Counted from the stretch's first letter, positions 11,201 through 20,732 are shown. The stretch is DNA of 64,000 nt from Oxalobacteraceae bacterium (GCA_900299005.1 OMID01000067.1:1-64000), one strand, 5' to 3'. Notes: generated by a model not told the origin, from the sequence alone. Numbers and translations: made by a program.

Positions 11201-12141
11201 TCAGGCTGGCAGACTGGTCGGCAACGGAAGCACCGGCATCAGCGGCGAAAGACGGGCCACTGGATCAGGAAGCACTGCGCAACAAAGCGGTTCAGGCCAG
11301 TGACCGCGTGCAGGGCTTGCTCAGTCGCGACACCTTGCTGAAGTACGTTGCCACCCTGACGGTAGAGGTCGAGCGCGTGCTCTCTGGGCCGGATGTACTG
11401 GGCGGGGGCAAACTCAGCGCAAACCTTGCCGAGGGACGCGCCACCTTGGCACCCGTCAGCCTGCAGATGCCCGGTGGTTCGGCCAACCTGTCCTTGTCCT
11501 ACGAACCCGGCGAACGTGATGTGTTCGCCGATCTCAAGATCAATGTCGATCGCTTTGACTACGGTGTTCTGGGGCGCCGACTGAAGCCAGGCACTGATCT
11601 GGCAGGTCGGTTCAGCCTGAACGTGGACGTGCGTGCGCGGGCGCCAAAGTTATCCGACGTAATCAGACACGGTAGTGGAACCCTCGATTTTGCGATCTGG
11701 CCGCAGGAGATGAAGGCTGGCGTATTCGACCTCTGGGCAGTCAACCTGTTCCTCGCGCTCTTGCCCACGATTGATCCGAAAAACGAATCGCGCGTTAACT
11801 GTGCGGTGGGTCGTTTCACGATGAGCGATGGCAAACTGACTCAGAAAAAGCTGCTTATCGATACCAGTAAAGTTCGTGTTACGGGCAATACGGCCATCGA
11901 CCTGTCAAAAGAAACGCTGCACATTCGCCTGCAGCCTCAGGCAAAGACGGCGCAGTTTTTCAGTCTGGCGACACCATTGGAAATCAAGGGTCGTTTTTCT
12001 GACTACACCATCGGGGCAAATGCCGGCGATGTCGTCGAAACCCTGATCAGAATGGCGACGTCGGTCATCTGGGTGCCCATACAGCGCCTCTTGCACGACA
12101 AAGTCCCCGAAGATGGCAGCGATGTCTGTGAGCAGAAATAG
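8212..12141 (+). CDS. AsmA family protein
   Basis: 1309-aa ORF; N-terminal TM, AsmA-like N-terminus (DGQLAIKLGLRPRLLVRQLRF) and C-terminal NCAVGRFTMSDGKL...TPLEIKGRFSDYTIG. Confidence 0.85.
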   Translation: MLPDPDIPVRTFRRWRVLVASLLSVLMLLVIVASAGVEWDGDRYRGVLSRWLSDQLGREAHIDGQLAIKLGLRPRLLVRQLRFDQPPAFGQGDFLRVGELSFQLDLLPLLLRGQLRAERLSATGVRLNLRQAADGSANWVIAPAARAQAQAPEAEEAGSADAAALAARIDIRELALSDLQVNFQGAGEKPLSFTLDSFDAQLPVDAGLVATGKGRVQQTLGYQLNIRGGSLRQLALAESAWPVQMQLEFAGSTLSLEGQIGAAKSQFRFGLGTTDFARFGKLLDIDLPNAGLAGVAGRLTLTPGVARFDELSAQLGRSSVHGSLSVDSRQQRPVLGGSLELARLDLKPFLGQDDDEDEPANLAALYQSLSRAKLDLSVLSRFDAQLRLSVAQWLSLPGDIRGASLSLSLVNGRLQIPMSAQVEGVPLRGQFQADAQSSSIRMELQSQKSPVGGLARLFTGLPGIEGHMGRLTLRLSSQGSDGAALMRALSAQLRLDESRLSYGNLEQGKPVSLYVAQLIIALDAGKPLAGNFRGLLLGKPLEATLTGMDLRSSMMNRESRFTLIAQSRGFAAQLQSSVDLTQGTGTLSFSLGAERAGEVAAWLGLRKDATLPLALAGRITRTTEAWRLSDLVLQAGRSSALVNVERKQVGGRPFYQASIDLSDIDLAQLDSLWLPSPKKTPTPVEHQQGATLDIPVLPRTLVLDDADLRVRVQGVQGAPVPLGEMGADIRLRDGFMQSSPFFAELAGQRFDGALMIDTRSHEPHAQLWVFARQLDTGQLMRDLRLTHGIDLTAASVSLYLESRSNRLSGLIANAQLLGEVASGQLRWRDAQGKPAGRIRVDKGSLVAAPGQAVSLTLLGDVDALPVSISLRSASAKDLLDPARRVPFEMTLSASSSRLNLSGTLNRDIEARDMELQLKASGERLDALDRLARVALPPWGPWSLEGRLRVSRQGYAVQGMTLTLGSSALHGEGSLDTSASPPTIALRLKSPQIQLDDFRLADWSATEAPASAAKDGPLDQEALRNKAVQASDRVQGLLSRDTLLKYVATLTVEVERVLSGPDVLGGGKLSANLAEGRATLAPVSLQMPGGSANLSLSYEPGERDVFADLKINVDRFDYGVLGRRLKPGTDLAGRFSLNVDVRARAPKLSDVIRHGSGTLDFAIWPQEMKAGVFDLWAVNLFLALLPTIDPKNESRVNCAVGRFTMSDGKLTQKKLLIDTSKVRVTGNTAIDLSKETLHIRLQPQAKTAQFFSLATPLEIKGRFSDYTIGANAGDVVETLIRMATSVIWVPIQRLLHDKVPEDGSDVCEQK

Positions 12142-12186
12142 CCCGCAGCGGACCCATCATCGCTGGAGAGACGCTGAGCAACATCG

Positions 12187-12285
12187 TTTTATGGCGAGCC
12201 AGCACCGCTGTGCGACTCTGGCGTCTGCCAGACCAAAGGCTGGCAGCTATTTCCCAAAGGAGAAATCTTGCGATGTTTAATTAAT
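12187..12285 (+). repeat. Dispersed ~100-bp intergenic repeat, copy A
   Basis: gttttatggcgagccagcaccgctgtgcgactctggcgtctgccagaccaaaggctggcagctatttcccaaaggagaaatcttgcgatgtttaattaa; overlaps the stop codon end of the EAL gene. Confidence 0.85.
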
Positions 12286-14098
12286 CGCCTCTCCAGTCTT
12301 CGTTCAGGTGCTTTCGAAGCACTGCGGCAATACTGTTCGCGGTTTGCGGGGCGCTATGCATATAGCCTTGGATCTCATCGCAATTATGCCTGCGCAGGAT
12401 ATTCAGCTGCTCCTGATTTTCCACGCCTTCGGCAACGACGCGCAGCCTGAGGCTGTGCGCGAGTGTCACGAGCCTACCGAGAATGGCTTCGGCACTATCA
12501 TCATCAGGATCAGACAAGGCACGGACGATGTCTTTATCGATCTTCAGGCAATGCAGCGGCATACGCTGAAGATGCACCAAGCTCGAATAGCCAGTGCCAA
12601 AATCATCCATGGCGACTTGTACCCCCAAGCGGTCCAGTTCCTGCAGTAGCCTCTGCGTGCGCTTGACATCTGACATCATCAGGGTTTCCGTCAACTCCAG
12701 CTCCAGGCGTTGGGGAAGAAGATGGGCATCGTCGAGCGCTGTTTTGACCACATGGAGCAGCCCGGCCATGTCAATCTGCCTCGCAGACAGGTTCACGGCT
12801 ATTCTCAGCGCGCCAAGCCCCTCACGCTCCCAGCTTGCCGCTTGCTGCACTGCTTCGTTGACCACCCAAGCGCCGATCGTATTGATCAGCGCGGTCTTTT
12901 CGGCCAGTGGCAGAAACTGCTCCGGCATCAGCTCGCCTAGTCTGGGATTTGCCCATCGTAGCAGGGCCTCGACGCCTGAAATGCGCCCGGTTTTGAGCGA
13001 CACCTGGGGCTGATACACGAGATAAAACTCTCGCTTTTCCAGCGCATGCTGCAATTCAGTCTCGACGATCGCGCGCTGATAAAGTTGGACATCGATGGCC
13101 TCATTGTAGAACTGGTAGCGATTATGGCCAGACCCTTTGGCCAGGTACATGGCGGTATCGGCTTGCAGTATGAGCTCTTCGGCGTTGCGACCATCGACAG
13201 GATACGTGCTGATACCGACGCTGCAGGTGATTGTCAGTTCGAGCCCCTCGATGGCGATGGGTTCGGAAACACTGGCAACAAGGCGCTCGATGATTTGTGG
13301 AGTCAGATAATCGTCAGACCCGCCGCGCAGGATCAGCACGAATTCATCACCCCCATATCTGGCCAGCACATCATCCCTACGGAGTGAGTTCGACAGACGA
13401 CCAGCGACCACTTGTAGAAGCTGGTCGCCGTAAGCATGGCCAAATTGATCATTAATTTGCTTGAAACGATCGAGATCAATAAAGATAACCCAGACGCCAA
13501 ACCCATGACGATCCGCTTGGTGGATAGCATCCCTGAGTTTCAAGATCAGCGAGTCGCGGTTGGTCGCACCGGTAAGTGCATCATGCGTGGCTTGATAGGA
13601 GAGCTGATGTTCACGTTTTTTTCTTTCAGAGATGTCTCGTACCACGGTGTGCGTTGCCGCCTGCCCATCGTGTACTACTCTCACACGTCTGACTGACGCG
13701 TCGAAAGTGCTGCCATCAAGCCGTTGCAGCAGCTCGTCTGTGTGAAGTAAAGAGTTGCTCGCGCCAAGCTGGGCCAGCTGCCGTGCAAGGCTTTCTTGGT
13801 GTGCTACAGGCGTCAGATCAATCGCAAATCGGTCCACTAGCCGCGCCTGAGACGTTTCACGAAACAGCTTTTTGGCAGCGGTGTTGACGAAGACGATCTT
13901 GCCAAGAGACTCAATGAGTATCGCATCCGGTGTTAGCTCAACGATCTGGCGGTACCGTGCTTCACTCTCGCGCAGCGCCACCACCACGCCCTCGTGGTCT
14001 TGAGTACCGGAGAAAAGATCTAGATTTTTTTGCGCTGGCAACGGCTTTAAGCGCTTACGCGGCAAGCGGCTTGCCGCCGGTCTTCCGATCTTACTCAT
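12281..14098 (-). CDS. PAS-GGDEF-EAL diguanylate cyclase/phosphodiesterase
   Basis: PAS-like region, RYGGDEFVLIL, GVEALLRWANPRLGELMPEQFLPLAE, DDFGTGYSSL; start placed at MSKIGRPAASR, ORF could extend to 14239. Confidence 0.92.
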   Translation of the reverse strand: MSKIGRPAASRLPRKRLKPLPAQKNLDLFSGTQDHEGVVVALRESEARYRQIVELTPDAILIESLGKIVFVNTAAKKLFRETSQARLVDRFAIDLTPVAHQESLARQLAQLGASNSLLHTDELLQRLDGSTFDASVRRVRVVHDGQAATHTVVRDISERKKREHQLSYQATHDALTGATNRDSLILKLRDAIHQADRHGFGVWVIFIDLDRFKQINDQFGHAYGDQLLQVVAGRLSNSLRRDDVLARYGGDEFVLILRGGSDDYLTPQIIERLVASVSEPIAIEGLELTITCSVGISTYPVDGRNAEELILQADTAMYLAKGSGHNRYQFYNEAIDVQLYQRAIVETELQHALEKREFYLVYQPQVSLKTGRISGVEALLRWANPRLGELMPEQFLPLAEKTALINTIGAWVVNEAVQQAASWEREGLGALRIAVNLSARQIDMAGLLHVVKTALDDAHLLPQRLELELTETLMMSDVKRTQRLLQELDRLGVQVAMDDFGTGYSSLVHLQRMPLHCLKIDKDIVRALSDPDDDSAEAILGRLVTLAHSLRLRVVAEGVENQEQLNILRRHNCDEIQGYMHSAPQTANSIAAVLRKHLNEDWRGD

Positions 14099-14323
14099 GC
14101 GGGCACCATAGTTCGGATATGAGAGGACAGTTAACCAGAGGCGTGAACCTGCAAGGTGCTCTACATGAGTTATTCCAAGCAAACCGACAGCCTTAATTAT
14201 TGTTATTCTCTTATCGCGTTTGCCAAGAACGATTACCAAGAGGTATGGCGATTGTAACTAAAAGTCAAATTCCGTGCTGAGAGGAGAGGGCGTGCTTGAT
14301 GCGATGCCGATACGCTAATGGGA

Positions 14324-14854
14324 TTAATTGACTTGGCTCGCCAGCCGGTGGTTAACGCAATCGAGGGTACGTTGCCAGAATATTTCGCCGCTGCCGCCAT
14401 AGCGCGAGGGGAGTCGCAGCATTTTTTTGTGCGTCGATGCCAGCGCATCGATGCGGTCAGGGGTCAGCACGCCCAACTTGTCCAATTCGAGATAGGCCTC
14501 GCAATTGGCTTCGATTTCGTCGCGCTCGGCGTCCTGCGCGTGCGCGCATTCATGATAAAAAATGAAATCTGACATGTGCGGATCGCGAGACAGCATGGCG
14601 CGAAAGACAACCGCATCGAAAAAAATGACCGGCCATCCATCTGCACCCGGGCGAACAACCGCGGCCGCGCCACCCAGTGAAGGGTGTCGGTCGCCGATGT
14701 CGCCATGGCCGAGCCAGACCTCGTGAACCACGCGAGACTCGCCACCGAGCGTGACTTCACACTGCACAACTGACCCATCCGATCGCTCGAATGCGCCGCA
14801 GGCGACCGGCGCCGCCAGAGCGCACAGCAGTGCAATCAAGGCGGCGCCAGGCAT
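14324..14854 (-). CDS. Putative secreted zincin-like protein with HECAH (HExxH) motif
   Basis: Signal-like N-terminus MPGAALIALLCALAAPVACG; FIFYHECAHAQDAERDEIEANCEAYLELDKLG. Confidence 0.65.
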   Translation of the reverse strand: MPGAALIALLCALAAPVACGAFERSDGSVVQCEVTLGGESRVVHEVWLGHGDIGDRHPSLGGAAAVVRPGADGWPVIFFDAVVFRAMLSRDPHMSDFIFYHECAHAQDAERDEIEANCEAYLELDKLGVLTPDRIDALASTHKKMLRLPSRYGGSGEIFWQRTLDCVNHRLASQVN

Positions 14855-14864
14855 CGCGTCGGAC

Positions 14865-15935
14865 TCAGTTGTTGAATGAAGCCACCGGTAGTGGTGGCGC
14901 GTTCAGGAACTGTTTGGGAATATCGCCGGTCAAGCTCTGGAGGAAAGCAACGATGTGCTTGACGTCTTCGTCGGACAGTTTTTTGCCCAACTGCAGACGC
15001 GCCATGACCCGCACAGCGTCATCCAGTTTTTCTACGGACCCGTCATGGAAGTAGGGCGGTGTCACTGCCACATTGCGCAGCTGCGGCACTTTGAAGATGA
15101 ATTTATCTTCAGGCTTTTGAGTGTCGTGCGAACGACCCATGTCGCGGCCTTTCAATACCTCGATTTCCTTACTGCCCGTAGCCAGCCAATAGTCTTCAAG
15201 CAGACCGAATTTCTGGTACATCTGCCCGCCCACAGTCACTCCGTTGTGGCAGCCCGCACAGCCCACGCTCATGAATTTCTCAAGACCGATCTTGGCCTCT
15301 TTGCTTATGGCCTGCGGGTCGCCTTTGAGGTACCGATCGAAGGGGGCCGGAGTGAGCAAGGTACGCTCGAAAGCGCCAATGGCCTTGGCCCAGTTTTCTT
15401 CGTTGACTGGCTCAGCCTCGTTCGGGAAAGCCTTTTCGAACATGGGCTTGTAACCCAGCGCTTTCATCTTCGCCACGGCCTCGGCATAGTCTTTGTTGCC
15501 GTAGGCGAAGGGGCTGAGCAGTGCCTTCATGGCCTGCTCTTCAACGGTCGCGCGATTGCCGCCATAGTGCTGTGCAATCAGAAGAGGGGTATTTAAGACG
15601 GTGGACGCATTTCGCGGCAGCTTCTTGCCATGAACACCGACTGAGAAAGCCAAAGAATCAGCGCCGTAGTAGCTGGGGCTGTGGCACGCTGCGCAGCTCA
15701 TGCGGCCATCGGTCGATACCCGCGTCTCGAAAAAGAGGGCCTTGCCCAATTCGATGCGCGCCTCGGAGTGGGGGTAGTCATCTACCCGTGCCGTATCGGG
15801 CAAGGGTTTAAAAAGGACGCGTGCACGCTCGAGTAATTCTTTTTCTGTGTCGGCGGCGCCGACCACGCCAACGACGGTGGCAGCCCCCAGCGCGGATACG
15901 GCGATGATGGCTCGGATCAGGGTGTTGAACTTCAT
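14865..15935 (-). CDS. Cytochrome-c peroxidase / MauG-family di-haem protein
   Basis: Two CxxCH motifs (CAACH, CAGCH), YPHSEARIELGKALFFETRVSTDGRMSCAACH, VAFLQSLTGDIP. Confidence 0.92.
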   Translation of the reverse strand: MKFNTLIRAIIAVSALGAATVVGVVGAADTEKELLERARVLFKPLPDTARVDDYPHSEARIELGKALFFETRVSTDGRMSCAACHSPSYYGADSLAFSVGVHGKKLPRNASTVLNTPLLIAQHYGGNRATVEEQAMKALLSPFAYGNKDYAEAVAKMKALGYKPMFEKAFPNEAEPVNEENWAKAIGAFERTLLTPAPFDRYLKGDPQAISKEAKIGLEKFMSVGCAGCHNGVTVGGQMYQKFGLLEDYWLATGSKEIEVLKGRDMGRSHDTQKPEDKFIFKVPQLRNVAVTPPYFHDGSVEKLDDAVRVMARLQLGKKLSDEDVKHIVAFLQSLTGDIPKQFLNAPPLPVASFNN

Positions 15936-16515
15936 TGAAAGCTCCGAAAAATTTTATGATTGTTTTTATTCTTGTCGGGTTGGCGAATGCTGCGCTGCTC
16001 CCGCCCCAAATTGTGCTTCATTTCCTGTGATTGTGCTCAAGTAGCCGCCACGGCTTGTCAAAAAGCTCAGACCAGGAGTGATTCAAGCGTGGGACAGGGG
16101 TAAAAGGGCGCGTGACCCGCCAATTCCCTTGCAGCGCCAAGGTGGCCGGCGGTCCGACATCCAGGGTCGGTAAGTCGTTAAATCATGAAAACGCTGATTG
16201 CAGTGACTGCTCAGTCTCCTTACACTTGGCCGGCGTTAGTTTATTAAAAATCGCCAGCGCGCCTACGAAAAACGGCATCCAGCCTTCATGGTGACGGGTT
16301 GCCACTTTGCGCTGCGATGATGGCCCACGACCTGGCCGGTGGTATTCGATACCTCCCAGGTCAATAGCTTGATTATTAAATAATAAAGGCCGCATTGACG
16401 GCCACCCACTCGCCATTCATTTTCGATCCATTTCCATTCATTCTTCACCCCTCCTGCATTCCTCTCTATGACGTGTTCTTTTTCTTTTGTGTCAGGCAGT
16501 CGGTCGCTGTCACGC

Positions 16516-18351
16516 ATGTATGCAAACTTTGTGGATCAGCCAAGGCTGGTGAGCCGCTGCGTGCATAGTTTTTCAGCTCTCCTGACTTCGACTTTGTGTG
16601 CCGCGGCCCTGGCAGCGCCGGCCAGTTGGACGGGTGACCTGACACCGATCGCCGAGAGCGACTGGAACCGCGAGCGCGCAGCGCATCTGCTGGAGCGCAC
16701 CGGTTTTGGCGCGACGCCGGAGGAGATCGAGCGCTTTGCCCGCCTGACGCCACGGCAGGCCGTGCGCCAGCTGGTGCGCTACCAGCAGATTGCCAACCCC
16801 CTGCCGCCGTTCGAAGATTCGGGGGCTTTCGATCCGGGCCTGGAGCCCTTCGCGCCATCCCGACCGGCGGCTACCGAGCAGGCGCGTGATACCGGAGAAG
16901 CCCTCGGCGTGAAGGTCAAGCCGGAGGGGAACCGGCGCATCCAGCAGGTCGCTGACCGCTACTTGTACTGGCTACGGGCGACCAAATTGGAAAGCCAGCG
17001 CGTTGCCTATTGGTGGGCGAACCGCATGCTCACGACGCGTCGCCCGCTGGAAGAAAAAATGACACTCTTCTGGCACGGGCATTTCGCGACGGGCGATGAA
17101 AAAGTCCGCGACTACCGCAAGATGCTCAAGCAAAACGAGATGCTGCGCGCGAAAGCGACGGGTAATTTTCGTGATCTGCTGATCTCTGTTGCCAAGGACC
17201 CGGCGATGCTGGCCTATCTTGATGCGGCAGTCAATGTGAAAGGCGCACCCAACGAGAATTTCGCCCGTGAGATCATGGAATTATTCACCATGGGCGTGGG
17301 CAATTACACAGAAGAAGACATCCGTGAAGCGGCACGCGCTTTCACTGGCTGGAATTTCAATGGCTTGAAATTCGTCATGAACCCCGCACAGCATGATGCA
17401 GGCCTCAAGACCGTGCTCGGCCAGACGGGTCATTTCGATGGCGTTCAGGTCATTGACATCATCCTCTCCAAACCCGTCACTGCAGAATTTGTCGCTACCA
17501 AAATCTACCGATACTTTGTGCGAGAAGAAGTCTCTCCGGAGCTGCGCGTGAAACTCGGTAAGCTCTTGCGCGATTCGCGTTACGAGATCGCGCCCTTTCT
17601 CGAAACCGTTTTTGGCGCCAGAGACTTCTACAGCGACGCTGCTGTGGGCACGCATATCAAATCGCCGGTCGAGCTAGTCATTTCCACTTACCGCAAGATG
17701 GGTCTCAAGGAAGTGCCTGGCATCCCTGATTTCAATGACCTGACCGACTCCATGGGGCAGAAGTTGCTGTTCCCGCCGAACGTTGCGGGCTGGGCCAGCG
17801 GTCGTAGCTGGATCACGCCGGGCCTGCTGCTTTTGAGAGGTAATTTTGTGTATGACACCGTGTTCCCGGCGATCGACTTTGTGCCTCTGGATCGCGTGCC
17901 CGGGAGCCAGTACCAGATCATCTCGGTTGCCGAGCAGCTGGCGCTGGGCAGGGACGTCACCACGGCCACCAAGCCCGAGGGCAAGGAGATGAGTTCGATG
18001 TCGATGATGTCGGCTGATCGAGACGAAGATTTCAACACCCGCCTTGCCAGTTACCACGCGTGGCGTAAGGCGATAGAAAAGGTGAAGCCCATCCCGCGCG
18101 CACCAGCACGACTGGATTTGTCGGCGATGGTGCGCTCAGCGGGTTGCAAGACCGCACAAGATGCGATTGATCATCTGATGACGCGCTTCATCTCCACCCC
18201 AGTCGAATCAGGTGTTCGTGAAAAAATCGCCGAACTGCTCGCCTCAGATCTCGGCACGCACGACCTCAAGGCAGCCGACACCTACATGGAAGACGCGCTG
18301 CGCAATGCGCTGCATGTGATCCTGTCGCTACCGGCTTATCAACTCGGATAA
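16516..18351 (+). CDS. DUF1800 family protein
   Basis: AAHLLERTGFGATPEEIERFA..., MTLFWHGHFATG, NENFAREIMELFTMGVGNYTEEDIREAARAFTGW; ORF track starts at 16468. Confidence 0.9.
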   Translation: MYANFVDQPRLVSRCVHSFSALLTSTLCAAALAAPASWTGDLTPIAESDWNRERAAHLLERTGFGATPEEIERFARLTPRQAVRQLVRYQQIANPLPPFEDSGAFDPGLEPFAPSRPAATEQARDTGEALGVKVKPEGNRRIQQVADRYLYWLRATKLESQRVAYWWANRMLTTRRPLEEKMTLFWHGHFATGDEKVRDYRKMLKQNEMLRAKATGNFRDLLISVAKDPAMLAYLDAAVNVKGAPNENFAREIMELFTMGVGNYTEEDIREAARAFTGWNFNGLKFVMNPAQHDAGLKTVLGQTGHFDGVQVIDIILSKPVTAEFVATKIYRYFVREEVSPELRVKLGKLLRDSRYEIAPFLETVFGARDFYSDAAVGTHIKSPVELVISTYRKMGLKEVPGIPDFNDLTDSMGQKLLFPPNVAGWASGRSWITPGLLLLRGNFVYDTVFPAIDFVPLDRVPGSQYQIISVAEQLALGRDVTTATKPEGKEMSSMSMMSADRDEDFNTRLASYHAWRKAIEKVKPIPRAPARLDLSAMVRSAGCKTAQDAIDHLMTRFISTPVESGVREKIAELLASDLGTHDLKAADTYMEDALRNALHVILSLPAYQLG

Positions 18352-18369
18352 CCATAGAAAAGATCAGGC

Positions 18370-19581
18370 ATGACGCATACCTCACGACACCACACCAATT
18401 TCACTCGCAGACAGCTGCTGGGCGCACTTGCCGGGGCGGGGCTGACCGCCGGGCTGCCGTGGATGCCGGCGCATGCGGCTGCAGATAGCTCACGACGAAT
18501 TCTGGTGGTCATGGAGCTCTCTGGCGCGAACGACGGACTCAACACGCTGGTGCCCTACGCAGATGACGCGTACTACCGCCTGCGTCCTACCCTGGGCATC
18601 AAACCCGGCAAGGTGCGCAAGATCGACGAGCGTTTCGGGTTTTCGCCCGGCATGACCGGTTTCGAGCGTCTGTACAAAGAAGGGCGAATGGCAATCGTGC
18701 ACGGCTGCGGCTATGATCAGCCCTCGTTTTCGCACTTCACCTCGGCGGATTTCTGGCGCACCGGAGTACCGAATGGTGGTGAACCCTACGGCTGGCTGGG
18801 TCGGATTGCGGATGCGATCGACCCGCAGCTCACGCCGAATTTCGTGGTCAATATCGATGAACGGCAATCACTGGCAGTACGCTCGGCTCGTCATGTGCCC
18901 GTGGTGTTCGATGATCCCGAGCGGTTCATGCGCAAGGGCCTGATGAATAGCCGGCCATTACTCGACACGCCCGTTGCCGGCAATCAGGCCAATGCCTCCC
19001 AGCAGTTTCTGGATGAAGTCGCCAGCAGTGCGCGGCAGGCATCCACCCTGGTGCGCGCTGCCTGGGAATCTTACAAGACGCCCGTTGATTACGGCATTCA
19101 GTCGGTTGACCTGCCCAAAGTCGCTGCGATGATTCATGCGAATCTGCCAACACGGCTGTTTTACGTCAGCTATCGGCACAATGCATTCGACACGCATGTC
19201 CAGCAGGCAGAACCGCATCAGCGTCTGCTGACCTATGTGTCTGACGCCATCGCGGGCTTCATGAAAGATCTCGAGCGTATTGGTCGCGCAGATGATGTGA
19301 CCTTGCTCGCCTTCTCGGAATTCGGCCGTCGCGCGGCGGAGAACACCAGCCTGGGTACCGACCATGGCACCGCCAACCACATGTACGTCATCGGCAAGCA
19401 GGTGAAGGGCGGCCATTATGGCGCTTTCCCCTCGCTGACCGATCTGGATGAGGGCGGCAACCTTAAATACACTACGGATTTCCGCCGCGTGTACGCGACC
19501 CTGATCGAGGGCTGGCTAAAGCACCCCGACAGCAAGGGCCTGCTTTCTGGCGAGTTCAACACCTTCCCGATATTTGGATGA
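18370..19581 (+). CDS. DUF1501 family protein, Tat-like signal
   Basis: TRRQLLGALAGAGLTAGLPW signal; GANDGLNTLVPYADDAYYRLRPTLGI; directly follows DUF1800. Confidence 0.9.
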   Translation: MTHTSRHHTNFTRRQLLGALAGAGLTAGLPWMPAHAAADSSRRILVVMELSGANDGLNTLVPYADDAYYRLRPTLGIKPGKVRKIDERFGFSPGMTGFERLYKEGRMAIVHGCGYDQPSFSHFTSADFWRTGVPNGGEPYGWLGRIADAIDPQLTPNFVVNIDERQSLAVRSARHVPVVFDDPERFMRKGLMNSRPLLDTPVAGNQANASQQFLDEVASSARQASTLVRAAWESYKTPVDYGIQSVDLPKVAAMIHANLPTRLFYVSYRHNAFDTHVQQAEPHQRLLTYVSDAIAGFMKDLERIGRADDVTLLAFSEFGRRAAENTSLGTDHGTANHMYVIGKQVKGGHYGAFPSLTDLDEGGNLKYTTDFRRVYATLIEGWLKHPDSKGLLSGEFNTFPIFG

Positions 19582-19584
19582 ACC

Positions 19585-20511
19585 ATGGCTGCGCATTTCG
19601 ATCTTCCGGACATCAAGCTCTTTGTCAACATCGCTGAGGCCAACAGCCTCACGCGTGGTGCGGAACGATCGCATATGTCGTTACCGGCAGCGTCCATACG
19701 CATCAAAAATCTGGAAGAAGGTCTGGGGGTCAAGCTGCTGTATCGCACCAGCCAGGGCGTGACGTTGACGCCGCCGGGGCAGGCGTTCATTCACCATGCA
19801 CGTCTGGTGCTGCAACAGCTGGCCGATTTGCGTGGCGACCTGGGCGAGTATGTCAAGGGCACTCGTGGCCATGTGCGGATTTTTGCAAACACCACTGCCA
19901 TGGCCGAGTTCCTGCCAGCCTTGCTCCCGCGATTTCTCGCCTCGCATCCCGATGTGAACATCGATCTCAAGGAACGACTCTCGCATGACATCGTGCGTGC
20001 CGTCTCCGAGGGCAAGGTGGACGTCGGTATCCTGGCTGGCAATGTGCGTGCCGAGGGGCTGGAGACCCTACCGTTCCGCGAAGACCGACTGGTGTTGGTG
20101 ACATCGCCATCGCACCCCTTGGCTGATCGTGTCCGAATCGATTTCAGCGAAGCATTGAGTCATGATTTTGTCGGCATGATCGAGGCCAGCGCGATCCATG
20201 CTTTCCTGGCACAGGCGGCAAACAGTCTGAACCGCCCGATCAAGATCCGCATACAAGTCGGTAATTTCGAAACTGCCTGTCGGATGATTGAATCCAATGT
20301 GGGCATTGGTGTTGTCCCATACTCTGCTGCCAGCCGCCACGCGAAGTCGCTGGACATACGCATGGTGGAATTGAGCGATGAGTGGGCGGTGCGCAAGCTC
20401 CAGATCTGCGTGCGCAGTCTTCAATCGCTACCCATGTTTGCGCGCGAACTCGTCGAATTGCTGGTGGCCGAAAGCAGGACAGGGACAGGCTTGCTGGACA
20501 CCGTATCCTGA
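19585..20511 (+). CDS. LysR-family transcriptional regulator
   Basis: N-terminal wHTH (DLPDIKLFVNIAEANSLTRGAERSHMSLPAASIRIKNLEEGLGVKLLYRTSQGVTLTPPGQ) and substrate-binding domain. Confidence 0.93.
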   Translation: MAAHFDLPDIKLFVNIAEANSLTRGAERSHMSLPAASIRIKNLEEGLGVKLLYRTSQGVTLTPPGQAFIHHARLVLQQLADLRGDLGEYVKGTRGHVRIFANTTAMAEFLPALLPRFLASHPDVNIDLKERLSHDIVRAVSEGKVDVGILAGNVRAEGLETLPFREDRLVLVTSPSHPLADRVRIDFSEALSHDFVGMIEASAIHAFLAQAANSLNRPIKIRIQVGNFETACRMIESNVGIGVVPYSAASRHAKSLDIRMVELSDEWAVRKLQICVRSLQSLPMFARELVELLVAESRTGTGLLDTVS

Positions 20512-20617
20512 TCGTCCTCGGAGCTTGCTACGCCATCAACGGCGCTGATGTCTGCGCGCTGATTCCCGCGAGGTCTGTCTTGAAGTTCGGAGTGAATTCA
20601 GGGGCACGTCAGCGCTT

Positions 20618-20732
20618 CATTAAACAGCGCAAGATTTCTCCATTGGGAAATAGCGCCAAGCCTTTGAACTGACAGGCGCCCGCGTCGCATAGCGATGCTG
20701 GATCGCCATAACATGGGGTTTCCGTCGTCTCC
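20618..20732 (-). repeat. Dispersed ~100-bp intergenic repeat, copy D
   Basis: Minus-strand reading ggaaaccccatgttatggcgatccagcatcgctatgcgacgcgggcgcctgtcagttcaaaggcttggcgctatttcccaatggagaaatcttgcgctgtttaatg aligns to copies A, B, C in this window. Confidence 0.85.
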
